Positions 23,387-31,844 of a stretch of 36,691 nt of DNA are shown piece after piece; position 1 is the first letter of the stretch; each line of letters opens with the position of its first letter. This stretch comes from Candidatus Udaeobacter sp. (lineage in GTDB: Bacteria; Verrucomicrobiota; Verrucomicrobiia; Chthoniobacterales; UBA10450), in the NCBI GenBank assembly GCA_013372845.1, contig JAALOD010000019.1, forward strand, positions 1-36,691, given 5' to 3'. Made by a program: the position numbers and the translations under genes. A model generated the notes under the pieces. It was not told the DNA's origin, ran no database searches, and saw only the letters and a list, made by a program, of their open reading frames with translations.

Positions 23387-23466
23387 GCGATCTCATTTTT
23401 GCAGGCATCATCGTTGCGTTTTTTGTCGCGGGCGCTCTCTACGTGCGTTTTTGCGAGAAGCTATAG
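23383..23466 (+). CDS. micro-ORF: 27-residue membrane peptide upstream of kdpF
   Basis: This ORF starts inside the stop of the previous micro-ORF and encodes a single helix (LIFAGIIVAFFVAGALYV) followed by RFCEKL. The stop lies 9 nt before the kdpF ATG, and its last bases form part of the kdpF ribosome binding site (AGGAG). I have the impression of similar unnamed peptides before kdpF in other phyla, but cannot verify it. The overlap, the shared RFCE motif and the position argue that it is translated. Confidence 0.65.
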   Translation: MSDLIFAGIIVAFFVAGALYVRFCEKL

Positions 23467-23475
23467 GAGCACAAA

Positions 23476-23559
23476 ATGGAAACGGCCGTCGTCGGGATTA
23501 TCGCGTTACTTCTCTTCGTTTATCTGCTCGTGGCAATGATTCGACCGGAAAAATTCTAA
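23476..23559 (+). CDS. kdpF: K+-transporting ATPase subunit KdpF
   Basis: This 27-residue single-helix peptide (VVGIIALLLFVYLLVAMIRPEKF) matches KdpF in length, hydrophobicity and the conserved C-terminal R/K-P-E-x-F ending. In E. coli KdpF stabilises the KdpABC complex in the membrane. A strong AGGAG lies 6 nt before the ATG. kdpA begins 7 nt after the stop. Confidence 0.9.
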   Translation: METAVVGIIALLLFVYLLVAMIRPEKF

Positions 23560-23566
23560 GATCGAT

Positions 23567-25366
23567 ATGGAAACATCCGGTTGGATTCAACTCGCGATCT
23601 TTCTAATCGCCCTGGCGCTGATTACCAAGCCGATGGGCCTTTATCTAACGCAGGTGCTCGACCCGAACGGCAGAACGTGGTTCGATCCAGTGCTGCGTCC
23701 TCTCGAGCGCGGGACGTATCGCGTCATGGGCGTTAGGCCTGATCAAGAGCACAACTGGAAACAATACACGCTCGCGATGCTGGCCTTCAGTTTGGTCGGC
23801 TGCGTTTTCACGTACGCGATCCTAAGACTGCAAAATCTTCTGCCGCTCAATCCACAGCGATTCGCCGCGGTAAATCCCGATCTCGCGTTCAACACCGCGG
23901 CCAGTTTCACGACCAACACGAACTGGCAGAACTACGGCGGCGAATCCACGATGTCTTATTTCTCGCAGATGGTTGGCCTGGCGTTTCACAATTTCGTCTC
24001 GGCCGCGACTGGCATCGCAATTGCCGCTGCGCTCGTTAGGGCAATTGCGAGACATTCCGCGCAAACCATCGGCAATTTCTGGGTGGATCTCGTTCGCGTT
24101 ACCTACTACGTGCTGCTGCCGATTTGCCTGGTCTTAGCAGTATTCCTGGTGTCGCAAGGCATGATTCAAAATTTCAAGCCTTACACGAAGGCGACGCTGG
24201 TCGAGCCGATGAAGGTCCAGGTCGAGAAGAAAAACGATCAAGGCGAAACAATCAAAGGACCAGACGGCAAAGCGATCACGGAAGAGCAGACCATAACTGA
24301 GCAGAGCATTGTGCAGGGTCCAATGGCGTCGCAGGTCGCAATCAAGATGCTCGGGACCAACGGCGGTGGATACGTCAACGCCAACGCGGCAGATCCATTC
24401 GAGAATCCCACGCCGCTCTCAAATCTTGTTCAGATGTTGTCGATCTTCGCAATCGGCAGCGGACTCACTTACTACCTCGGCCGCATGGTTAAAAATCAGA
24501 AGCACGGCTGGACGGTGTGGGCGGCGATGGTGACCCTTTTTCTCGGCGGCGTGCTCTTGTGTTGGTGGGCGGAATCATCCGGCAATCCCATCCATCAACA
24601 TCTCGGCGTCGCCGCGGCGGATGGAAACATGGAGGGTAAGGAGGTCCGGTTCGGCATTTTCAACTCGGCGCTTTTCGCCACCGTCACCACGGACGCATCC
24701 TGCGGCGCAGTCAATTCGATGCATGATTCGTTCACTGCACTGGGCGGCTTGGTTCCGCTGTTCAACATCCAGTTAGGCGAGATCATTATTGGGGGAACCG
24801 GGGCCGGCCTCTACGGGATTCTTGTGTTTGTGGTGCTCGCGGTTTTCATCGCTGGCCTGATGGTTGGTCGCACACCGGAATATCTCGGCAAAAAAATTGA
24901 AGCCTACGACGTGAAGATGGCGATGCTCTCATTGCTCATCCTCGCGATCTCGATTCTTGGTTTCTCTGGGTGGGCGATAGTGAGCAAATGGGGTCTGGCC
25001 GGATTAAACAACGGTGGTCCGCACGGGCTGAGTGAGATTCTCTACGCCTTCAGCTCCGGCGCCGGAAATAACGGCAGCGCATTTGCTGGTCTCTCCGGAA
25101 ATACTCCCTGGTACAACACGACCCTCGGTCTGGACATGTTGTTTGGCCGGTTTCTCATGATCGTCCCGATCATGGCGCTGGCCGGATCGCTGGTGCAAAA
25201 GAAGGTCGCGCCGGCCAGTGCGGGCACGTTTCCAGTGCATGGCGGAACGTTTCTTATTCTCCTGCTCGGTACCGTTATCTTGATCGGCGCGCTCAACTTT
25301 CTTCCTGCGCTGACGCTCGGCCCAATCGTCGAACACTTCCTGATGCAAGGTGGAAAACTTTTTTAA
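23567..25366 (+). CDS. kdpA: K+-transporting ATPase subunit KdpA (first copy)
   Basis: KdpA is the K+-selective, channel-like subunit of the inner-membrane KdpFABC pump. The four selectivity-filter loops are intact: TNTNW at 116-120, TNGGG at 264-268, SCGAVN at 378-383 and NNGSAF at 501-506. The 599 residues exceed the E. coli protein (557), mainly because of a charged insert at about 209-250 (EKKNDQGETIKGPDGKAITE) between filters 1 and 2, probably in an extracytoplasmic loop. The C-terminal YNTTLGLDMLFGRF segment places it in the common KdpA lineage. It follows kdpF by 7 nt and precedes kdpB by 18 nt. A second, different KdpA is encoded at 30135. Confidence 0.96.
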   Translation: METSGWIQLAIFLIALALITKPMGLYLTQVLDPNGRTWFDPVLRPLERGTYRVMGVRPDQEHNWKQYTLAMLAFSLVGCVFTYAILRLQNLLPLNPQRFAAVNPDLAFNTAASFTTNTNWQNYGGESTMSYFSQMVGLAFHNFVSAATGIAIAAALVRAIARHSAQTIGNFWVDLVRVTYYVLLPICLVLAVFLVSQGMIQNFKPYTKATLVEPMKVQVEKKNDQGETIKGPDGKAITEEQTITEQSIVQGPMASQVAIKMLGTNGGGYVNANAADPFENPTPLSNLVQMLSIFAIGSGLTYYLGRMVKNQKHGWTVWAAMVTLFLGGVLLCWWAESSGNPIHQHLGVAAADGNMEGKEVRFGIFNSALFATVTTDASCGAVNSMHDSFTALGGLVPLFNIQLGEIIIGGTGAGLYGILVFVVLAVFIAGLMVGRTPEYLGKKIEAYDVKMAMLSLLILAISILGFSGWAIVSKWGLAGLNNGGPHGLSEILYAFSSGAGNNGSAFAGLSGNTPWYNTTLGLDMLFGRFLMIVPIMALAGSLVQKKVAPASAGTFPVHGGTFLILLLGTVILIGALNFLPALTLGPIVEHFLMQGGKLF

Positions 25367-25384
25367 GATCAACATCCAAACTTC

Positions 25385-27427
25385 ATGACACAAAAACCTG
25401 CATCGCTTTTTGACTGGAACATTATTGGTCCGGCCATCGCCGATGCGTTCAAGAAATTGAATCCGCGTCTGATGGTGAAGAACCCGGTCATGTTTGTAAC
25501 GATGGTCGGCGCCGCCCTAACGACTGTCGGTATCTTCACCACTGAGTCGGCACTACGCGGTTTCGTCGCGCAACTGGCGATCTGGCTCTGGTTCACGGTG
25601 CTCTTCGCCAATTTTGCTGAAGCAGTCGCGGAAGGGCGAGGCAAAGCGCAGGCAGCCAGTCTGCGTCGGGCGCGCAAGGATACGATGGCGCGTCGCCTGC
25701 AGAATGGCCGCGAGGTAAAAGTTCCAGCGCCTATCTTGCAAAAAGGCGACCTCGTAGTTTGCGAAGCGGGCGACACCATTCCGGCAGACGGCGACGTTAT
25801 CGAAGGAATCGCCAGCGTGGATGAGGCGGCGATCACAGGCGAATCGGCGCCCGTGATTCGCGAGAGCGGCGGCGACCGCAGCGCAGTCACCGGCGGCACA
25901 CGCGTGTTGAGCGATCGAATTGTGATCCGAATCACTGCAGACAAAGGCGCCGGTTTTCTGGATAAAATGATTGCGCTGGTCGAAGGCGCGCGCCGTCAGA
26001 AAACGCCTAACGAAATCGCGCTCACGATTCTTCTGGCCGCGTTGACGTTCATTTTTCTCCTGGTATGCGTCACGCTGAAACCGTTCGGTATCTATTCGGG
26101 CGCGGCGTTCTCCATTCCAGTTCTGGTTGCGCTGCTCGTTTGTTTGATTCCAACAACGATTGGCGGGTTGCTCAGCGCAATTGGCATCGCAGGAATGGAT
26201 CGCGTTCTTCAGCGCAATGTGCTGGCAATGAGCGGGCGCGCCGTCGAGGCAGCCGGGGATGTCGACGTCCTGCTCCTCGATAAAACCGGGACGATCACGC
26301 TCGGAAATCGGATGGCCGTTGGGTTTCATCCCGCGCCCGGCGTCGAGCCTAATGATCTGGCTGCATCCGCGCAATTGAGCTCGCTGGCGGACGAAACCCC
26401 GGAAGGACGCTCGATTGTCGTGCTCGCGAAAGAGAAGTTCGGATTGCGCGCGCGGGAAATGCACGAGTTGGAGGCGACGTTCGTGCCCTTCACCGCGCAG
26501 ACACGCATGAGCGGTGTCGATCTTCATGCCAATGGCACGCAACCGACGATGCGTGTACGCAAGGGCGCGGCTGAAGCGGTGCGCGGATTTGTCGAATCAG
26601 CGGGCGGAATGTTTCCGCAATCCGTCGCGAACACGGTTGATGAAATTTCCCATCGTGGCGGCACTCCGCTGGTCGTCGCATCGGACATGATGACGCTCGG
26701 CACGATCGAGCTCAAAGACGTGGTCAAAGGTGGAATCAAGGAGCGCTTCGCGCAGTTGCGCAAAATGGGAATCAAGACGGTGATGATCACCGGCGACAAT
26801 CCACTCACCGCCGCAGCAATCGCAGCTGAAGCCGGCGTGGATGATTTCATGGCGCAAGCGACGCCGGAACAAAAACTCAAACGCATCCGGCACGAACAAT
26901 CCGAAGGTCATCTGGTCGCCATGACCGGCGACGGAACCAACGACGCACCGGCGCTCGCGCAAGCCGATGTGGGCGTCGCGATGAACACTGGCACGCAGGC
27001 GGCGCGCGAAGCCGGAAACATGGTCGATCTCGACAGCAATCCGACGAAGCTGCTCGACATCGTTGAGATCGGGAAACAGATGCTGATCACGCGCGGCTCG
27101 CTTACCACCTTCAGCATCGCAAACGATGTAGCGAAGTATTTCGCGATCATTCCCGCAATGTTGATGGTCAGGTTTTCCGAGGTGGCGCCGCTCAACATCA
27201 TGCACTTGCACAGTCCGACCAGCGCGATTCTGAGCGCCGTCATTTTTAACGCGCTCATCATCATTACGCTTATCCCGCTGGCCCTGCGTGGCGTTGCATA
27301 TAAGCCAATGGGCGCGCTGGCGATTTTGCAGCGCAATCTTCTCATCTATGGCTTCGGCGGCCTCGTCGTTCCGTTTATCGGCATCAAACTGATCGACCTG
27401 ATCATCACAGCGCTCCATCTGGCCTGA
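25385..27427 (+). CDS. kdpB: K+-transporting ATPase subunit KdpB
   Basis: KdpB is the P-type ATPase subunit that powers K+ uptake by KdpFABC. The 680-residue length is standard. The phosphorylation motif DKTGT begins at Asp299, the actuator motif TGES is at 151-154 (its serine matches the inhibitory phosphorylation site described in E. coli), and [10 protein letters not shown] and [13 protein letters not shown] form the hinge region. The membrane segment [12 protein letters not shown] is also typical. kdpC starts 4 nt downstream, so the two are almost certainly co-translated. Only one KdpB is encoded in the window although there are two KdpA proteins. Confidence 0.98.
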   Translation: MTQKPASLFDWNIIGPAIADAFKKLNPRLMVKNPVMFVTMVGAALTTVGIFTTESALRGFVAQLAIWLWFTVLFANFAEAVAEGRGKAQAASLRRARKDTMARRLQNGREVKVPAPILQKGDLVVCEAGDTIPADGDVIEGIASVDEAAITGESAPVIRESGGDRSAVTGGTRVLSDRIVIRITADKGAGFLDKMIALVEGARRQKTPNEIALTILLAALTFIFLLVCVTLKPFGIYSGAAFSIPVLVALLVCLIPTTIGGLLSAIGIAGMDRVLQRNVLAMSGRAVEAAGDVDVLLLDKTGTITLGNRMAVGFHPAPGVEPNDLAASAQLSSLADETPEGRSIVVLAKEKFGLRAREMHELEATFVPFTAQTRMSGVDLHANGTQPTMRVRKGAAEAVRGFVESAGGMFPQSVANTVDEISHRGGTPLVVASDMMTLGTIELKDVVKGGIKERFAQLRKMGIKTVMITGDNPLTAAAIAAEAGVDDFMAQATPEQKLKRIRHEQSEGHLVAMTGDGTNDAPALAQADVGVAMNTGTQAAREAGNMVDLDSNPTKLLDIVEIGKQMLITRGSLTTFSIANDVAKYFAIIPAMLMVRFSEVAPLNIMHLHSPTSAILSAVIFNALIIITLIPLALRGVAYKPMGALAILQRNLLIYGFGGLVVPFIGIKLIDLIITALHLA

Positions 27428-27431
27428 CGAA

Positions 27432-28016
27432 ATGAAAGAATTCTTCTCCAATATACGAGGCGCAGTCGTATCGACGTTCGTGCTGGCAGTCGTCTGCTGC
27501 GGTCTTTATCCGCTCATTGTTTTCGGAATTTCTCAGACGTTCTTTCGCGACAAAGCCAACGGTAGTTTGATCCTCGATCCGGACGGAACGGCGCGAGGCT
27601 CAAAATTGCTGGGCCAGGGATTTGCGGACGCAAAATATTTTCATCCGCGACCTTCCGCCGCAGGCAACGGTTACGACGCGACCAGCTCCGGTGGCAGTAA
27701 TCTCGGTCCGACTTCGCGAAAACTGAACGACGCGATCAAGGAGCGCCTAGCCGCGTATCGGGCGGAAAATGGTTTGAGCGAATCCGCGCCGGTGCCGGCG
27801 GACGCGGTCACCGCATCGGGCAGCGGCCTCGATCCGCACATCAGTTTGCAAAACGCAGAACTGCAAATCCCCCGTGTGGTAAAAGCGCGCGGCGTGGCTG
27901 ACGAGAAGGTGCGCGAGCTGATCAGGCAAAATACAAACGGCCGCGATTTCGGCGTTTTCGGGGAGCCTGGCGTGAATGTTCTTCAACTCAATCGTGCGCT
28001 CGATCAGCTGCACTGA
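27432..28016 (+). CDS. kdpC: K+-transporting ATPase subunit KdpC
   Basis: KdpC is the single-pass periplasmic subunit that assembles with KdpA and KdpB and raises K+ affinity. The 194-residue protein has an N-terminal transmembrane helix (about residues 10-35), then KANGSLI-type beta-rich sequence, the conserved YFHPRPSAAGNGYDATSSGGSN region (residues about 72-93) and the C-terminal ASGSGLDPHIS and GEPGVNVLQLNRALD blocks. All main family blocks are there. The spacing of 4 nt from kdpB is typical of kdp operons. A 258-nt spacer follows before the porin gene. Confidence 0.97.
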   Translation: MKEFFSNIRGAVVSTFVLAVVCCGLYPLIVFGISQTFFRDKANGSLILDPDGTARGSKLLGQGFADAKYFHPRPSAAGNGYDATSSGGSNLGPTSRKLNDAIKERLAAYRAENGLSESAPVPADAVTASGSGLDPHISLQNAELQIPRVVKARGVADEKVRELIRQNTNGRDFGVFGEPGVNVLQLNRALDQLH

Positions 28017-28274
28017 TGAAAAGAATCAAAACAATCGTGTTCGTCTTCGTTCCGGTTTACATCGAAATTGCTCGAACTCGGGTGCGGAAACCGGCAGTGG
28101 TTGTTTCCTCGCAAGATCGGCACTTGCAAGACAGACGAGAAGCAATCAGCGACTGGCCGTTCTGGACTTGGTTCATTGATAACCCTCGCCCGAGATCCTC
28201 GCCTTTGTTATGAGAACTATTTCCAATCGATTTCGCATGGTTTGCGTGGCCGGTTGACTCAAAAACAAGGAAAA
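28017..28274 (+). other. spacer between kdpC and the porin gene
   Basis: This 258-nt stretch has no convincing gene. An ATG overlapping the kdpC stop (28016) opens a 65-codon frame of Arg/Ser-rich, non-hydrophobic composition that I do not accept. A short hexamer array (CGTGTT, CGTCTT, CGTTCC at 28036-28053) resembles the arrays in other spacers. A promoter for the downstream genes could lie here, but none stands out. Confidence 0.4.
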
Positions 28275-29924
28275 ATGAATATTAAGAAATGTCTGATCAC
28301 GATCGTGTCGGGGATACTTATTACTGCTGTGACGCACGCGCAGGAGGCGTCCGAAGACTTGACCGCTGAACAACACCAGCTTGCTCAACGGAAAGCCGAG
28401 CTGGACGCACGCGAGAAAGCACTGGATAGACGCGAGAAAAAATTGGCTGAAAAAGAAAAGGCCACAGCAAGTTCCACTTCGCGGTCCCGTGAGAAGGGAA
28501 AAGCCAAGGCCAAGCATCAGCAAACGATAGCCCAGAGCCAGGAAGAACAAGCGAAAGCGGCTCGTGCAGAAAAGAAACTACACGAACCGTTTGTGCAACG
28601 CTTGGGAGAAGCGTTTCTGGAACAGTTGGGCACGCCGGCATACACGCCCCCCGATCCCAACGCCCCAAACCCACGCCGTATTCCACCGGCGCCGTTCGAT
28701 TCGCCGCCTTTTCCTTCCAGCGATTGGCAAATCGGCGGAAGTCCGGTCATTGGCGATCCTGGAGAATTGGCACCGTGGCCGTTGATGCAGGCCATTTACG
28801 AAGGACCGGGCGGGCAGGCTTGGAAAGACAGCAAAATCCAGATTTACGGCTGGGTAAATTTCTCGGGAAATATCAGCACTTCGCATCCCTCAAAGCAGAG
28901 CGAAAACGGAAATTTCCCATTGGTTTATGACATTCGGCCGAACCGGATGGAGCTAAACCAGATCGTCCTCTACGTCGAGCGCCTTCCCGATGAAAACCAG
29001 ACTGATCACATTGATTGGGGGTTTCGATACTCAATGCTCTATGGACTCGACTATCGTTTCACGATTACCCGCGGCTGGTTCAGCGACCAACTCTTAAAGC
29101 ACAACAGTTACTCCGGCTTCGACATGCCGATGGTGTATCTCGATCTTTACATTCCTTACGTTTTTCAAGGCATGAACATCCGCATTGGTCGCATCATTTC
29201 CGAGCCGGACATCGAAGCGCAACTCGCGCCGAACAATCTCATGGCCAGCCACTCGATCCTCTACGGTTTCGATCCTTATTGTCAGGAGGGGATCTTCACT
29301 ACGACGAAGATTAACAACCAATGGACGATTCAAGCAGGAATTTCTGACGGCACCGACGTCGCCATCTGGCAGGAAGACCCGGGTCGGCAAGTCACCGGCA
29401 CGGTGATGATTCAATACACTACGCCTAATCAGATGGATTCCTTTTACTTTGGCGACAATGTGATCAACAACGGCCAGTTCGGATACAACAACATGCAACA
29501 GATCGTTGGAACGTGGACTCACAAATTCAACGACAAGATCTACACCGCCACCGAAGGCTGGTACATGTGGGAACACAACGCCATTGATCATCCAACGGCG
29601 GAGGTACCGTTTCAAAGCGGCTCGTTTCCGGTTCAGAACGGTTATGCGCCGGAGTGGGCTGTCGTGAATTACACAATGTTTCGGATTGCACCTAGCGCGT
29701 TTTTCACGGTGCGGAATGAATACTTTGACGACAAGGTGGGTGCCAGGACCGGGTTTGCCACACAGTATTCCGAACATTCCATCGGCATCACCTGGTGGCC
29801 GGATAAACTCATCACTATTCGCCCCGAGCTCCGATTCGATCATTCTTACGGTGATCGCGCGTACAATAACGGGACCAGGCATAACCAGTTCGCATTCATT
29901 ACCGACGTGATTTACCACTTCTGA
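28275..29924 (+). CDS. outer-membrane porin (BBP2-like) with N-terminal coiled coil
   Basis: From the ATG at 28275, preceded by AAGGA, the protein has 549 residues. A signal peptide covers 1-22 (ending AVTHA). A charged coiled coil follows (about 30-115, AQRKAELDAREKALDRREKK) together with Lys/Ala-rich sequence, then a Pro-rich linker (about 130-165). The rest looks like a beta-barrel of the putative beta-barrel porin-2 type: alternating aromatic/polar strands such as IQIYGWVNFSGNIS, IDWGFRYSMLYG, NIRIGRIISE, and a C-terminal strand ending in Phe (FITDVIYHF). It probably admits small solutes across the outer membrane, and in this operon K+ supply is a fair guess. The coiled coil may reach toward peptidoglycan. 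Upstream frame to 28068 is not accepted. Confidence 0.85.
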   Translation: MNIKKCLITIVSGILITAVTHAQEASEDLTAEQHQLAQRKAELDAREKALDRREKKLAEKEKATASSTSRSREKGKAKAKHQQTIAQSQEEQAKAARAEKKLHEPFVQRLGEAFLEQLGTPAYTPPDPNAPNPRRIPPAPFDSPPFPSSDWQIGGSPVIGDPGELAPWPLMQAIYEGPGGQAWKDSKIQIYGWVNFSGNISTSHPSKQSENGNFPLVYDIRPNRMELNQIVLYVERLPDENQTDHIDWGFRYSMLYGLDYRFTITRGWFSDQLLKHNSYSGFDMPMVYLDLYIPYVFQGMNIRIGRIISEPDIEAQLAPNNLMASHSILYGFDPYCQEGIFTTTKINNQWTIQAGISDGTDVAIWQEDPGRQVTGTVMIQYTTPNQMDSFYFGDNVINNGQFGYNNMQQIVGTWTHKFNDKIYTATEGWYMWEHNAIDHPTAEVPFQSGSFPVQNGYAPEWAVVNYTMFRIAPSAFFTVRNEYFDDKVGARTGFATQYSEHSIGITWWPDKLITIRPELRFDHSYGDRAYNNGTRHNQFAFITDVIYHF

Positions 29925-29930
29925 CAACCT

Positions 29931-30044
29931 ATGAATGACTTCTTACTCCACCTGTTTGTTCTGGCGCTATTTGTAATTCCCCTGGCTTGGCTTACGATTT
30001 TCGAGAAAAAAGCTTTGAAGAGGCGAAAGCACTTAAAGCTATAG
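29931..30044 (+). CDS. micro-ORF: 37-residue membrane peptide before the second kdpA
   Basis: The ATG at 29931, 6 nt after the porin stop, starts a peptide with one helix (FLLHLFVLALFVIPLAWLTIF) and a strongly basic tail (EKKALKRRKHLKL), giving a cytoplasmic C-terminus by the positive-inside rule. It sits before kdpA2 as kdpF sits before kdpA, though 90 nt away and with no KdpF-like PEKF ending. It may be a KdpF analogue for the second KdpA. No family recognised. Confidence 0.6.
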   Translation: MNDFLLHLFVLALFVIPLAWLTIFEKKALKRRKHLKL

Positions 30045-30134
30045 CAGCACGATCTTTCTTTGGTTGGCTAAGTGCTGCCGACACCGAAGCGGCTTTTCGC
30101 CAGTCGCGGCGGTTTTGCTCTCACAAAATGTAAC

Positions 30135-31826
30135 ATGAGCGCAAATGCCATTCAGGCTGGGCTCTTTGTTATTGTCGTGGCGCTGCTCGTGAAGCCGGTG
30201 GGCGCGTACCTGGAACACGTTTTCGAACGGCGACATACTTTCCTTGATCCGCTGCTTCTACCGGCGGAGCGACTGATCCACCGGCTCATCGGCGTTGATC
30301 CCAAACGCGAAATGGATTGGAAGCGTTATTCGTTAGCCTTCGGCGTATTTGGCATGGTTAACGTCGTTGTTCTCTATTTCGCACTGCGCTCGCAGGCGTG
30401 GTTTCCGTGGTTCTTTCCGAAAGTATTGACCACGCCGATGACGCCTGATCTCGCAGCCAATACGGCAGTTAGTTTTGCAACTACTACCACGTGGCAAGCC
30501 TATGCCGGCGAAACCACGATGAGCTACTTCAGTCAGCTCTTGCTCGCAGGACAAAACTTTTTCGCCGGCGCAGCCGGCCTTGCTGTGGGAATCGCCTTCA
30601 TTCGCGGTTACGCGCGAGAGCGCACTACAACACTTGGAAATTTTTGGAGCGACCTGATTCGCGCCATCCTCTGGGTCCTGTTGCCAACGTCGATCTTGGG
30701 CAGTCTGATGTTGATCGCGCAAGGTGTGCCGATGAATTTTCAGCCATACACGATTGCGCACACGCTAGAAGGCGCTACCCAGACGATCGCTCAGGGACCG
30801 GTCGCGGCATTGGAGCTGATCAAAAACCTTGGTACGAACGGCGGCGGTTTTTTCAATGTTAACGCTGCGCATCCATTCGAGAATCCGACTGGCCTAACGA
30901 ATTTCCTCGAACTGCTGGCTATTGTCGTCGTTCCGGCTGCGCTCACCCACACTTTCGGACGAATGGTCGGTCGTCCGCGCGACGGTTGGGTTCTTTTTTG
31001 GACAATGACTGCACTCTTTATCGCCGGGTTGGTTGCGTGCAATTTGGCAGAATCGACAATGCATCCTGCGTTCGCACGCGACATCGTCGGCGGCAACATG
31101 GAAGGCAAGGAACAACGTTTCGGTATTGCCGGTTCCGCGCTGGCGGCAGAAGTAACCTCGAACACGTCCACTGGTTCCTACAATGCGATGGATGACAGCT
31201 TTCAGCCGCTCGGTGTTGCCGTGCCATTGGTCAACATGCTTCTCGGCGAAATTATTTACGGCGGTCTCGGCGGCGGACTTTACGGAATGATCTTCGTCGC
31301 GTTGATCGCGCTCTTTATCGGCGGTTTAATGATCGGCCGCACGCCCGATCATCTTGGGAAACAAATTGGTCCGCCGGAGATGAAGATCGTCGCGCTCTAT
31401 ACATTGGTTGCGCCGGTCACAATGCTTTCACTAACAGCGATTGCGGTAGTGACAAAACCCGGTCTCGCGGGTTTGACCACGAACACTGGCACTCATGGCT
31501 TCACCGAAATTCTTTTCGCTTATGCAAGTTGCTTTGCCAACAACGGCCAAACAATGGCGAGCCTCAACGCGAACAACCTCTTCTATAATATGACAACGAT
31601 TGTCGCCATGCTGGCGGGCCGATACGCTCTGGCAATTCTAGCACTGGCGTTGGCCGGTCGATTCGCCTCGATGTCACGTCGACCGCCCGGGCCGGGCACG
31701 TTGGCTTCGGACACGATTACGTTTGGCATTTTACTTGCCGGAACCGCGTTGTTGCTCGGCGCGCTCAGTTATCTCCCTGCTCTCTCACTCGGTCCGATCG
31801 TCGAACATTTCTCAATGCATCCCTAG
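30135..31826 (+). CDS. second, divergent KdpA-like K+-translocating subunit
   Basis: This 563-residue KdpA homologue has ten or so membrane helices. Filter loops are TTTTW at 116-120, TNGGG at 234-238, STGSYN at 345-350 and ANNGQ at 468-472. Compared with the first copy it lacks the charged insert, has TGSYNAMDDSF in place of CGAVNSMHDSF, and ends in the FYNMTTIVAMLAGRY type of sequence. It therefore seems to belong to a different KdpA lineage and not to be a recent duplicate. No second kdpB or kdpC accompanies it. It may exchange with KdpA in the pump or act alone as a K+ channel or carrier. The frame opens at 30072, but the ATG at 30135 matches the KdpA N-terminus. Confidence 0.93.
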   Translation: MSANAIQAGLFVIVVALLVKPVGAYLEHVFERRHTFLDPLLLPAERLIHRLIGVDPKREMDWKRYSLAFGVFGMVNVVVLYFALRSQAWFPWFFPKVLTTPMTPDLAANTAVSFATTTTWQAYAGETTMSYFSQLLLAGQNFFAGAAGLAVGIAFIRGYARERTTTLGNFWSDLIRAILWVLLPTSILGSLMLIAQGVPMNFQPYTIAHTLEGATQTIAQGPVAALELIKNLGTNGGGFFNVNAAHPFENPTGLTNFLELLAIVVVPAALTHTFGRMVGRPRDGWVLFWTMTALFIAGLVACNLAESTMHPAFARDIVGGNMEGKEQRFGIAGSALAAEVTSNTSTGSYNAMDDSFQPLGVAVPLVNMLLGEIIYGGLGGGLYGMIFVALIALFIGGLMIGRTPDHLGKQIGPPEMKIVALYTLVAPVTMLSLTAIAVVTKPGLAGLTTNTGTHGFTEILFAYASCFANNGQTMASLNANNLFYNMTTIVAMLAGRYALAILALALAGRFASMSRRPPGPGTLASDTITFGILLAGTALLLGALSYLPALSLGPIVEHFSMHP

Positions 31827-31844
31827 CATCAGCATAATCTTTCA

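Noticed and set aside
25553-26542. Long open frame antisense to kdpB (329 codons)
   Set aside because: It lies wholly opposite a well-conserved gene and has His/Arg/Asn-rich composition typical of an antisense shadow in GC-rich coding DNA. The same holds for 26597-27451 and 29094-29927.
28016-28213. 65-codon frame starting in the kdpC stop codon
   Set aside because: The composition is Arg/Ser-rich without a clear domain or helix after the first few residues, and the region overlaps a hexamer array. Overlap with the stop alone is not enough.
28068-28274. 69-residue extension of the porin
   Set aside because: The ATG at 28275 has a ribosome binding site and is followed at once by a signal peptide, so the extension would bury the signal.
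30072-30134. 21-residue extension of the second KdpA
   Set aside because: KdpA proteins begin directly before the first helix, which matches the ATG at 30135.
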